A stretch of 64,000 nucleotides of DNA, from assembly GCA_017458005.1 (NCBI GenBank), contig JAFTGH010000006.1:50490-114489 (forward strand), read 5' to 3'. Each line of letters starts with the position of its first letter. Within the stretch, counting starts at the first letter, position 1. A model generated the notes under the pieces. It worked only from the letters and a program-made list of their open reading frames with translations. It searched no databases and was not told the DNA's origin. This document shows, piece after piece, positions 41,856 through 51,413 of the stretch. The position numbers and the translations under genes were made by a program. This DNA comes from Prevotella sp. GTDB taxonomy: Bacteria > Bacteroidota > Bacteroidia > Bacteroidales > Bacteroidaceae.

Positions 41856-43889
41856 ATGGACATGATGAAGAAAATCTACACGACATTATTCGTACTGATT
41901 GCCTCTCTTACCGCATCGGCACAGGGATGGCCCGCAAACTATGGCGGCGTGATGCTGCAAGGATTCTACTGGGATGGTTTTGACGACTCGCAATGGACGG
42001 TCTTAGAGGCACAGGCTGATGAGTTGTCACAATACTTTAAGTTGGTATGGATACCACAGAGTGCTAACTGTGGAGGGAAGTCGATGGGTTATGATGACCT
42101 CTATTGGTTCCCAGGTGGCACTAACTATACTAGTTCTTTTGGAACAGAGGCGGAATTGCGCTCGATGATTCAGACTTTCAAGTCGAAGGGTATTGGTACG
42201 ATTGCCGATGTGGTGATTAATCATCGTAAGACGCTCAACCAGACGTTTGAATTTCCAGGAGAGTCATATAATGGCGTCACCTATAAATTGCTTTCGACAG
42301 ATATCTGTGCCAATGACCAAAGTAACTGGACGGGCTCTGATGGACAAAGCAGTAAGACCTATGCCCAGCAAAAAGGCTACGATGTAAGTAGTAATAATGA
42401 TACGGGCGAGGGATGGTCTGGTATGCCAGACCTTGACCATAAGAGTACAAATGTGCAGGCGAATGTGAAGGCTTATCTGAAAATGCTCATTGAGGATTTA
42501 GGCTATGTGGGCTTCCGCTATGACATGGTGAAAGGCTATGGTGGTGAGTATACCAAGATATATAATAATGACGCAAAGCCCCAATTCTCTGTAGGAGAGT
42601 GTTGGGATGGTACGGCAACGATCAAGAATTGGATTGACAAGACAGACAAGACCAGTGCCGCCTTCGATTTCCAGTTCCGCTATACTGTTCGCAATGCGGC
42701 AAATAATGGGGCTTGGAACAGATTGTCACAGGCAAATGAGGGCAACTATCCCTTGATCAGCAACACTTTCAATAGTGGCAGTTATAAGCAGTATGCCGTG
42801 ACCTTCGTGGAAAACCATGATACAGAGAAACGTCCAAATGCGGCTCAGGATCCTCTGAATAAGGACACGCTTGCCGCTAATGCCTATCTGCTTGCCATGC
42901 CTGGTACTCCTTGTGTGTTCATGACGCACTGGCAGGACTGCAAGCAGGATATCAAGTCGATGATTGATGTACGCTATCTGACAGGTATTCAGAATACTAG
43001 CAGTTATACACAGTTGGCAAGTAATACGAACTATTATGCAGTCAGCATCGAGGGCTCGAAAGCAAAACTGTTGTGTGTGGTAGGCAAGACTGCCAGTAGT
43101 TATTCTCCATCTGAGTCATCATGGGTAAAGGTGCTCTCTGGCTATCATTATGCCTATTATGTTGACAAGACCGCTAATACGGCATGGATCAGTCATGCGT
43201 CTGGCAGTTACGAGGGGACTTTGAAGGTGTTGTTGTCTGCTGTGACAAACAGTAATGCAAAACTGGTCTATACCACTAACGGCTCTGATCCTACAGCAAG
43301 CAGTACACAGGTGACAAGTGGTACGGAGATTAGTATTCCTAAAGGAACTACAACCTTAAAGGTTGGACTCTTGGTAGGTAGCACGGTCAGCGGTATTCAG
43401 ACACGTACCTATACCGTGACAGACCCAGAGGAGTTTACCATCCCTTCATTCTGCACAGTGAACGCAGGCGAGACATGTGCATTCTACGAGTCGCCAGCCA
43501 CATGGAGCCAAACTACTTGCTGGGCATGGGACAGCAATAATAACTATACGGGTGGCTCATGGCCAGGCGTTGCCTGCACACAAGTAGGCACCTTGGATAA
43601 TGGTAATAAGGTGTGGAAGTGGACGTATACAGGTACTTTGACAACAAAGCCTACGGGTATCATCTTCAGTAATAACGGAAGTAGCCAGACGGCAGACCTT
43701 GTCTTTGAGAACGCAGCCTATTATAATAGGAATGGCCAGAAGATGGGTATTGTCACTGGTATCAACCTCATTCGTGCAGATGTCAAGTCGCTTGACTCCT
43801 ATTGGTACGACCTTCGTGGTCGCCGACTCGAGGGGGAGCCGACAGCCAAGGGCGTGTATATCCACCAAGGCAGAAAGATACTGAAGTAA
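41856..43889 (+). CDS. Secreted GH13 alpha-amylase with starch-binding module
   Basis: 677 aa from ATG 41856 (41862 and 41865 are alternatives). Signal peptide ends ASLTASAQ. The GH13 barrel has ADVVINH (region I), GFRYDMVKG with the nucleophile Asp (region II), SVGECWDG with the acid/base Glu (region III) and FVENHDTEKR (region IV). A chitobiase-type beta segment (LVYTTNGSDPTASST) and a CBM26-like starch-binding module follow (FYESPATWSQTTCWAW, GGSWPGV). The tail WYDLRGRRLEGEPTAKGVYI and HQGRKILK resembles the sorting-like tails of the two surface proteins. Breaks down starch outside the cell. Confidence 0.92.
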   Translation: MDMMKKIYTTLFVLIASLTASAQGWPANYGGVMLQGFYWDGFDDSQWTVLEAQADELSQYFKLVWIPQSANCGGKSMGYDDLYWFPGGTNYTSSFGTEAELRSMIQTFKSKGIGTIADVVINHRKTLNQTFEFPGESYNGVTYKLLSTDICANDQSNWTGSDGQSSKTYAQQKGYDVSSNNDTGEGWSGMPDLDHKSTNVQANVKAYLKMLIEDLGYVGFRYDMVKGYGGEYTKIYNNDAKPQFSVGECWDGTATIKNWIDKTDKTSAAFDFQFRYTVRNAANNGAWNRLSQANEGNYPLISNTFNSGSYKQYAVTFVENHDTEKRPNAAQDPLNKDTLAANAYLLAMPGTPCVFMTHWQDCKQDIKSMIDVRYLTGIQNTSSYTQLASNTNYYAVSIEGSKAKLLCVVGKTASSYSPSESSWVKVLSGYHYAYYVDKTANTAWISHASGSYEGTLKVLLSAVTNSNAKLVYTTNGSDPTASSTQVTSGTEISIPKGTTTLKVGLLVGSTVSGIQTRTYTVTDPEEFTIPSFCTVNAGETCAFYESPATWSQTTCWAWDSNNNYTGGSWPGVACTQVGTLDNGNKVWKWTYTGTLTTKPTGIIFSNNGSSQTADLVFENAAYYNRNGQKMGIVTGINLIRADVKSLDSYWYDLRGRRLEGEPTAKGVYIHQGRKILK

Positions 43890-43912
43890 TAAGATTGATT
43901 GGTTAAATGATA

Positions 43913-43945
43913 GAAGGGAAGGGGAGTGGTTACTCTCCTTCCTTT
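43913..43945. terminator. Convergent terminator between amylase and HTCS genes
   Basis: GAAGGGGAGT-type arm (43916-43927) pairs with ACTCTCCTTC (43932-43941), short GGTT loop. It overlaps the HTCS stop. Confidence 0.6.
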
Positions 43946-46900
43946 CTTTCACTCATATACTCTCGCGGCGACATGCCATAGAACTTCTTGAAGATGGTCG
44001 AGAAGGAGGCGGCATTGTTGAAGCCGCAGGCATACATCACCTCCGTGATATTCATGTTCTGGTTGGCAAGTAGGTTAGCAGCCTGTTTCAGTCGGATGTT
44101 GCGGATGAAGTCATGAGGGGTCTGACCTGTCAGTTCCTTCATCTTACGATGTAAGTGGACACGGCTGATGCCCACCTCTTCGGCGACGGCGTCCACACTC
44201 AGTTCAGAGTTGCTGATATTCCTGTTGATGACAGCCATGACACGCTCAAGGAGTTTATCGTCAGGCGACAGCATCTGTACCTCTTCCACCTGCTGCTCCA
44301 GTTGGTCGTTGCGTCCGAACTTCAGGCGTAGCATATGGTGGGTATGGATAAGGTTGATGATGGTGCGTCGCAGGATGTCCATGTTGAAAGGCTTGACGAT
44401 ATAGGCGTCTGCTCCCGTCTCCAGTCCCTCGAGTTGGTCCTCATCACGGTTCTTCGCAGTGAGCAGGATGACGGGTATATGGCTGGTAATAGGATTTGCC
44501 TTGACTTTCGAGCATAGCGTGTTGCCGTCCATCTCTGGCATCATGATATCGGAGATCAGGAGGTCTGGCACGTTCTTCAGAATCTCTGTGAGAGCCTCCT
44601 TGCCATTCTCGCAGGCAATCACCTTATAGTCGGCAGAGAGTTCCTGGACGAGGTAGTCGCGTATCTCCTGGTCGTCCTCGGCGATGACAATCTGCTGCTG
44701 TTTGTTGAGTCTCGACAAATCTACCCCCCCCCAGGTCCTTCGGACTCTCCACGGTGACGACATCGTCGAAGAGGCTGGTGGTTGTCTGACCGATATCCTC
44801 TTTCTCCACGATCATCTCCTCTGGCTTCAGGTGCTCGTTGCCCATCGGGATGGTGACAATGAACTCACAGCCCTCTCCATCCTCGCTATTGCGGGCAGCG
44901 ATGGTACCATGGTGCAACTCCACGAGAGAGCGGGTCAGGTCGAGACCGATACCTGTTCCTATCTTACGGTCGTTGACACTGGTAGGCGACTGGTAGAAGC
45001 GTTCGAAAATACGCTCCAGTTTGTCCTCAGGAATCTTCTCCCCGTTATCGTAGATGCGGATAGTCGCATTCTTGTCGTCGTGGGTGATCTGGATGCGGAT
45101 GATGCCACCTGTGGGGGTGAACTTAAAGGCGTTGGAGAGGAGGTTGACAATGACCTTGTCGAAATTGCCACGGTCAATCCACAAAGGCAGCATCTGGGCA
45201 TCGTGCTCATAACTGAAACGGATGTTCTTCGCCTTTGCCTGTTGGGTGAAGAGGGTGTGGATATCCTCCACGAAACTGATCAGGTCGGTCTCACACATGT
45301 GCATCTGCATCTGTCCCTTGTCAATCTTACGAAGGTCCATCATCTGGTTGATGAGTCCCAGGATACGTTCCGCATTACGGCGTATAGTCTCGTAGATGCT
45401 GCGACGGTGTGGGTCGTCGTCTTGTTTGATGAGGGAGAGCAGTGGAGACACGATGAGCGTCATAGGCGTTCGTATCTCATGACTGATATTCATGAAGAAG
45501 CGCAGTTTCGCCTCACCCATCTCCTCCGCATGGATATGCTCTTGCAGTCGCAGGCGGTCCTGCTCCTTGCGCTTACGGTATTTGAGATACTGCCAGATAG
45601 CGAGGCAGATGGCGAGGAGGTAGACGAGATAGGCAATATAACTACGGTACCACGGGGCATGGATATACACCGTGAAGCAACGCTCTTCCGTCACTTGGTT
45701 GTTACGCTGTGCCACCACGCAGAAGTCGTAGTTGCCTGGTGCCATGTGGCTGAAGGTGATCTCGTTGGTTCCTGGTTGCAGGCGCACCCAGTCCTCTTTG
45801 TTGACACGGTAACTATAGGTGATATGCTCGGGATTGTCGTAAGTGAGGGTCGACAACTGGATCGCGAAAGAGTTATCACTGGCGCTTAGGACGAAACGCT
45901 TGGAGGCGATGACGGTAGTGTCTGTGACCTGATACCAGCCCGACTTCGTCTCTGGGGTAACCAGTTCGCCATTGATGGAGAATGCCGTCAGTTTCACATC
46001 GGCATTCCAGTCGCTCTGTCGGATTTCAGAAGGGTCGAACCATGTCACGCCGCCTACACCTCCTAGCAGGAGGGTGCCCTTGGCGGAGATGCTGACGGCA
46101 CCATCGCTGAACTCGTTGCTCTGCAAGCCATTGTCCACGAAGAAACTATAGGTGAGTTGTTTCTTTGGGTCGTAGCGGCAGAGTCCATGGTCTGTACCCA
46201 CCCAGATCATTCCCTGCTGGTCCTGTTGGATGGAGGCGATGCCATTGTCGGCAAGACCTTCCTCCTTCGTCAGGTGCTCTAGTTTGCGGGCAGAGAGGTC
46301 ATAACTATACAGTCCGTTATTGGTTCCTATCCATAACTTATTGTCATACTCTCTGGCAATACGGGTAGGAGTGCCGTAGTTCAGGGTGTTGCCACCCAAG
46401 ACCTTCGTCCAGTTCTCGGTGGCTATCTCCATACAGCAGACACCCATCGTCGTGGCAAGGTAGACGCGCTTCCCGTCAGGTGAGAGCGACAGTTGGGAGA
46501 TATAGTTGTTGACAAGGCTGTTTACCTTCCTGTCGATGACGGCGTTCTCCGCAGTCACGTATGCCTTGACGGCTCCCGTACTGAGTGTCAGTCGTAGCAA
46601 TCCCTCTCCCATGGTGGCAAGCCAGAGTTGTCCTTGCTGGTCACATTCCAGGTCGAAGACACTCACCGCGTATCCCTGCGGCAAGGACTGGCGGTGGAAG
46701 GTATGGCTCTTGGCGTCGACCCAACCGCATCCCTCACGGAATGTTCCTACCCAGACACGCCCTTGGTTGTCTTCCGTGATGCCAAGGATCGTACCAGGGA
46801 AATGCTCTTTGAAATGATATACGGGCTGGTCGTGCTCGTCGAAACTGTAGAGTCCGTCCTTGTCAGTTCCTATCCATGTCCATCCGTGGCTGTCGATGAG

Positions 46901-47938
46901 AACACTGGTGACACAAGCCTGTCCTATCTGGTTATGGGCTCCCAGTTTGAATCCCATATACTTGAAGGGAGTCTCTGTGCGGGGCTGCATATAGATGCCT
47001 TTCTGTAGCAAGCCCAGCCACACGTTACCTGTCTCGTCCTCGATGATAGAGTAACACTTACTGAGCGAGAGGTCTACATCACGGCTGTAGTAGGGGTTGT
47101 TCCTCAGAACACCTGTCTGCGGATTGAAGATACCAATGCCACGACCGTCATAGCCCAGCATCATTTCTCCTTTCTTATTATTATAGATCTCTACGATGGG
47201 GAGGTCGCCTGTGGCGGCGACATGCTCGAAGACGCCAGTCTCCTTGAGGACAAAGAGACCGCTCTTTGCCGTACCAACGTAGATCTTTCCGTCCCTTCCC
47301 TCGCAGACAGCACGGAGTTGGGTGCGGAACGTCTCATCCTCGAAAAAGCGGACAGTCTTGTTGCCATCATAGCATACCAATCCCTGCTCCTCAGTGACAA
47401 GCCACAGTCGCTGGTGTTGGTCTTCTGTCATCTGATGGACGCTGATGATATCCTCCAAGGCGCCTCCCACCTGATGGGCATTCTCCGGGTCGGTCAGACG
47501 AAGCAGACCATGTCCTGAGGTGCCTATCATGATGTCGCCATTAAGGCGTTCCACAAAACAAGTCACATATGCGGGCATGACATGGTCGATCAGGTCATGT
47601 ACCTTGATGTCCCTGAAGCGATAACCGTTAAACGACTGCAAGGCTCCGTACATTCCCACATAGAAAAGTCCCTGGCGGTCTTGTATGATGCGATTCACAT
47701 AGTTGCTCGCCATCCCCATATCGGTGGCAAGTTCCTTTTTCAGTACCCGGAACTGGTAACCGTCATATTTGTTGAGTCCGTTGCGTGTAGCCACCCAGAT
47801 AAACCCGTCGGCATCCAGATAGACTTGGTTGGTAAAACTACTTGACAACTGCTTGTCGGCATCGAATAGTTTTCCCATCTGGGCATGAATACTCAGTGGC
47901 GCTAAAAGCAACAAAAGAAAAAGAACTTTACTTCTCAT
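43930..47938 (-). pseudogene. Hybrid two-component system regulator (HTCS) of the xylan locus, frameshifted in a G9 tract
   Basis: Segment A (47938 to about 44733): signal peptide, some 12-14 Reg_prop beta-propeller repeats (WIGTDKDGLYSF, WVGTDHGLCRYDP), Y_Y_Y domain, membrane segment near 790-810, HisKA with ISHEIRTPMTLI and HATPase (NLLSNAFKFTPTGG, GTGIGLDLTRSL). Segment B (to 43930): receiver with phospho-Asp in DLLISDIMMPEMDGN and AraC-type HTH (GISRVHLHRKMKELTGQTPH). The two are in different frames. A run of nine G (coding strand; C at 44724-44732) separates them, and eight G would give one protein of about 1335 aa. As written, frame A ends at 44624 without receiver or HTH, and frame B runs 44763-43930. 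HTCS proteins sense periplasmic oligosaccharides and activate the adjacent locus. Confidence 0.9.
44724..44732 (-). repeat. Poly-G tract (G9) at the HTCS frameshift
   Basis: Nine consecutive C on the plus strand. It falls in the linker between the kinase and receiver domains, where the length can vary by one base with large effect on the protein. Confidence 0.9.
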
Positions 47939-47978
47939 TTTGACTAAAATAGGTTAGCGTGTTACACTAGAACAAGTG

Positions 47979-48010
47979 CAAAGATAGGGTATTTTGCGAT
48001 ATGTACCAAA
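47979..48010 (-). promoter_or_regulatory. Promoter of the HTCS gene
   Basis: -33 TTTG (48007-48010) and -7 TATCTTTG (47979-47986) on the minus strand with a 20-bp spacer. Confidence 0.7.
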
Positions 48011-48014
48011 ACAT

Positions 48015-48066
48015 TTTGTGAAATGTATCCCCAAATGTTACATTTCGCAAAGTATGTGTTACATTT
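48015..48066 (+). promoter_or_regulatory. Candidate HTCS binding site upstream of susC
   Basis: GTTACATTT at 48037-48045 and again at 48058-48066, exactly 21 bp apart in direct orientation, ending 75 bp before the susC -7 box. The first overlaps an inverted repeat TTTGTGAAATGTA (48015-48027) / TACATTTCGCAAA (48039-48051). Two half-sites two helical turns apart fit an AraC-type dimer. A related pair lies before the opposing xylan operon (63304-63333). Confidence 0.65.
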
Positions 48067-48140
48067 GCCTTGAAAGCGTGAATGAAGGGGTGCAATGGCG
48101 AAAAATGTTACAAAAGCGATGTTTTTTTAAAAATTATGAT

Positions 48141-48148
48141 TATCTTTG
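48141..48148 (+). promoter_or_regulatory. susC -7 box
   Basis: TATCTTTG, 58 bp before the susC ATG, with no recognisable -33 TTTG at the right distance. A weak promoter of this kind is expected where an activator is required. Confidence 0.6.
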
Positions 48149-48206
48149 CCACGTAAAGTTCAAAAACTCGAGACTAAAAACATCATAACTAACAAAAAAC
48201 AAAAGT

Positions 48207-51200
48207 ATGAATCGCACAAGTAAAGTTCTAAGAAGGACCCTTGGGTTGGTGGTTCTGTGGTGTATGCTGCCCTTAGGTTTGCATGCCCAGAACATCACAG
48301 TAAAGGGTACGGTAAGTGCTGCTGACGGACCGATTATCGGTGCTACCGTCAGAGTGAAAGGTGCACAGGGTGGTGTGGTTACTGACTATGACGGTAACTA
48401 TACCATCTCCGCACAGTCTAATGCTACGCTCGTCTTCAGTTATGTGGGCTATGTGTCCAAAGAAGTGAAGGTGGGCGGTAAAGGTCAGATTGACGTTACC
48501 CTCTCCGAGGACGAGACACTGTTGAATGAGGTGGTCGTTGTCGGTTATGGTACGATGAAACGTAGTGATGTCACAGGCTCTATGGTCTCTGTCAATTCCA
48601 AAGCCATTGAGCGCTCTGTTCCTACCAGTATCGACCAGGTTCTGCAAGGTCGTGCTGCTGGTGTACAGATTCAGGCAAACTCTGGTCAGCCAGGTGCATC
48701 CACAAGTATCAGTATTCGTGGTATTAACTCTCTGAATGCCTCCAACCAACCTATCTTTGTCATTGACGGTGTTGTGATTGACGCAGATGGAGGCAACAGT
48801 GGTGATATGTTGTCTTCTAATAACCCACTGGCTTCTATTAGTCCAAGTGATATCGTCTCTATGGACGTATTGAAAGATGCCTCTGCTACTGCTATTTATG
48901 GTTCGCGCGCAAGTAATGGTGTCATCATGATTACCACCAAGCGTGGACAGGCAGGTGAGGCAACGATTACTTACGATGGCTATGTAGGATGGCAGGAGAT
49001 GGCAAAGAAACTCGACATGATGAATTTGCCGCAATATGCTCTCCATCACAATGCTCGTGCAGACGAGGGAGTAGTTGCATATAGCGACGCCTTCGTACGT
49101 CCAGACTTGTTGGGACCAGGTACAGACTGGCAAGAGGCTTTATTCCGTCGAGCCCTGATGACCTCTCATAGTTTGTCTATTACAGGTGGAAGTGACAAGA
49201 TCACATATGCAATTAGTGGTGGTTATCTAAACCAAAAAGGTATTGCTGTTGGTTCTGGCTTTAAACGTCTAACTCTTCGTGGTAACACAGATGCCCAAGT
49301 CAAGAAATGGCTGAAAGCATCTCTGAGTTTCTCATTAACTGACTCGAAGCAGGAGGTGGGTGCAGATAATGGTGTCATCATGAACGCATTGCAGAGTCAG
49401 CCATCAGTAGCCGTAAAGAGTGCTGACGGCAGTTATGACGGACCAGACGATGTCTATATGCCTATCAATGCTATTGCACTTGCCAATATGCGTGAGAATT
49501 ACAATAAAAAGATGAATTTCCGTGTTAATGGATCTTTGGAGGCAACACTATATAAAGGTTTGACTTTCAAAACAGAACTCTCAGTAGACTATAATCTGAA
49601 TAAGTTCTACTACTACGAACCAGATTACAAGTTTGGTGTATTGGAAAATAAGACCCGTACAGGCAAATGGACCAAAACCGATACCAAATATTGGTCGTGG
49701 CGCAATATCTTAACTTATAATAACACATTTGCAGAAAAGCATAATGTAAATATCATGTTAGGTCAGGAAATGAGTGAGAGCCATTGGGAGAATCAGGTTT
49801 CTAACGCCTCAGGGTTCCTTTCCAACTCTGTGCACGATCCCTCTGCTGGTGATGTGACGGCATCAACAGGTTTGGGAACACAGAACAACAATTCGCTGTT
49901 CTCATATTTCGGACGTGCGTTCTATAGTTTTGATGATCGCTATCTTGCTACCTTCACCTTGCGTCGTGATGGTTCCTCTAAGTTTGCCGATGGCAACCGT
50001 TGGGGCTGGTTCCCCTCTGCAGCCCTTGCATGGAAAATCAGCAATGAGCCGTTCTTCAAACCACTTTCCTCTGTAGTCAATACGTTGAAAGTACGTTTAG
50101 GATGGGGTTCAACGGGTAACCAGAATGTTCCTGACTGGGCATGGATGGCTTTACTTTCTACAAAGACGACTCCATGGGGATCTGGTGTGTTGACAGGAAA
50201 CAACGCCAATCCAGATTTGAAATGGGAGACCACTAATTCCTACAATATTGGACTTGACCTCAATCTGTTCCACAATCGTATTGAGTTCATCTTTGACTGG
50301 TACTACAAGAAGACCAAAGACCTGTTGCTCCAGATTCCTTTGCCAGCATACCTTGGCTCTTCTGGTAATGGTGCAGCCTCTAACCCTTGGGCAAATGTAG
50401 GTTCTCTGCGCAATACAGGTATTGAGATGACGCTGAATACAGTCAATATTGATACCAAGAGTTTCCAATGGCGTTCTAATTTTGTATTCTCTCTGAACCG
50501 TAACAAAGTCATGTCTCTCGATACAGAGAGTGCTACACTTGATAAGACATTCCAAGTAGGTTCTGATGTGACCACTGTAACCCGTACTGTTGTAGGTCGT
50601 CCCATCGGACAGTTCTATGGTTATAAGGTCATCGGTCGTTTTGAGAAACCAGAGGACTTCTACTATAAGGATGCCAGTGGTAACGTACAGCCTGTTGCCT
50701 TACCAGAGGGCAGTAGTATCGCAAAGGACAAGACTTTCATTGGTGACTATATCTTTGAGGATATCAACGGTGATGGTGTTATCAATAATGAGGACGAGAC
50801 CTTTATCGGCAACCCATTGCCTAAGTTTACTTACGGTATCGGTAATACTTTCTCTTGGAATGGCTTTGACCTTACCATTTTCCTTAGTGGTAGTTATGGT
50901 AATGATGTCATCAATTACAACCGTCGTTTCTTGGAGAATGTACGTGCAAACAACAACTTGCTGACAACGGCAACCAATTACGCAAAACTGGGATATATTG
51001 ATGAAAATCAGTTTAAGATTAACAGTGACGGAACAACCAGTATTAGTGATGATTACCGTAACATGTACGTCATTAATACAGATAGCCGTCTGCCACGTGT
51101 CAGCGCATCGTCTACCAATGTGAATAACCGTATGAGTGACCTCTATGTAGAGGATGGAAGTTATATTCGCTTACAGAACATCTCATTAAGTTATACCCTT

Positions 51201-51401
51201 CCCAAGAAATGGATTCAGAAGTTCTATCTGACTAATGCAAAGGTATACATCAACTTGCAGAATGTATACACATGGACCAAGTATGACGGCTATGATCCTG
51301 AGGTCGGTGCTATGTATGGAGATGCTTTGATGACAGGTCTCGACTATGGTCGTTATCCCTCACCACGTATCTATACTTTTGGTGTTAACGTATCATTCTA
51401 A
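48207..51401 (+). CDS. SusC/RagA-type TonB-dependent outer-membrane transporter (XusC-like)
   Basis: 1064 aa. Signal peptide to LGLHAQ, then a carboxypeptidase-regulatory-like domain (about 30-110, ITVKGTVSAADGPIIGATVR). The TonB-box and plug region follow (NEVVVVGYGTMKRSDVTGSM, ASTSISIRGINSLNASNQPI), then the barrel ending GRYPSPRIYTFGVNVSF. It imports oligosaccharides with TonB energy. Within 13 bp of susD and followed by xylan genes, so xylo-oligosaccharide transport is inferred. In Prevotella xylan loci the equivalent is XusC. Confidence 0.93.
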   Translation: MNRTSKVLRRTLGLVVLWCMLPLGLHAQNITVKGTVSAADGPIIGATVRVKGAQGGVVTDYDGNYTISAQSNATLVFSYVGYVSKEVKVGGKGQIDVTLSEDETLLNEVVVVGYGTMKRSDVTGSMVSVNSKAIERSVPTSIDQVLQGRAAGVQIQANSGQPGASTSISIRGINSLNASNQPIFVIDGVVIDADGGNSGDMLSSNNPLASISPSDIVSMDVLKDASATAIYGSRASNGVIMITTKRGQAGEATITYDGYVGWQEMAKKLDMMNLPQYALHHNARADEGVVAYSDAFVRPDLLGPGTDWQEALFRRALMTSHSLSITGGSDKITYAISGGYLNQKGIAVGSGFKRLTLRGNTDAQVKKWLKASLSFSLTDSKQEVGADNGVIMNALQSQPSVAVKSADGSYDGPDDVYMPINAIALANMRENYNKKMNFRVNGSLEATLYKGLTFKTELSVDYNLNKFYYYEPDYKFGVLENKTRTGKWTKTDTKYWSWRNILTYNNTFAEKHNVNIMLGQEMSESHWENQVSNASGFLSNSVHDPSAGDVTASTGLGTQNNNSLFSYFGRAFYSFDDRYLATFTLRRDGSSKFADGNRWGWFPSAALAWKISNEPFFKPLSSVVNTLKVRLGWGSTGNQNVPDWAWMALLSTKTTPWGSGVLTGNNANPDLKWETTNSYNIGLDLNLFHNRIEFIFDWYYKKTKDLLLQIPLPAYLGSSGNGAASNPWANVGSLRNTGIEMTLNTVNIDTKSFQWRSNFVFSLNRNKVMSLDTESATLDKTFQVGSDVTTVTRTVVGRPIGQFYGYKVIGRFEKPEDFYYKDASGNVQPVALPEGSSIAKDKTFIGDYIFEDINGDGVINNEDETFIGNPLPKFTYGIGNTFSWNGFDLTIFLSGSYGNDVINYNRRFLENVRANNNLLTTATNYAKLGYIDENQFKINSDGTTSISDDYRNMYVINTDSRLPRVSASSTNVNNRMSDLYVEDGSYIRLQNISLSYTLPKKWIQKFYLTNAKVYINLQNVYTWTKYDGYDPEVGAMYGDALMTGLDYGRYPSPRIYTFGVNVSF

Positions 51402-51413
51402 AAGATTATAAGT

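Noticed and set aside
44684-45889. 401-aa open frame opposite the HTCS kinase
   Set aside because: Mirrors the histidine kinase coding region and shows no recognisable domain.
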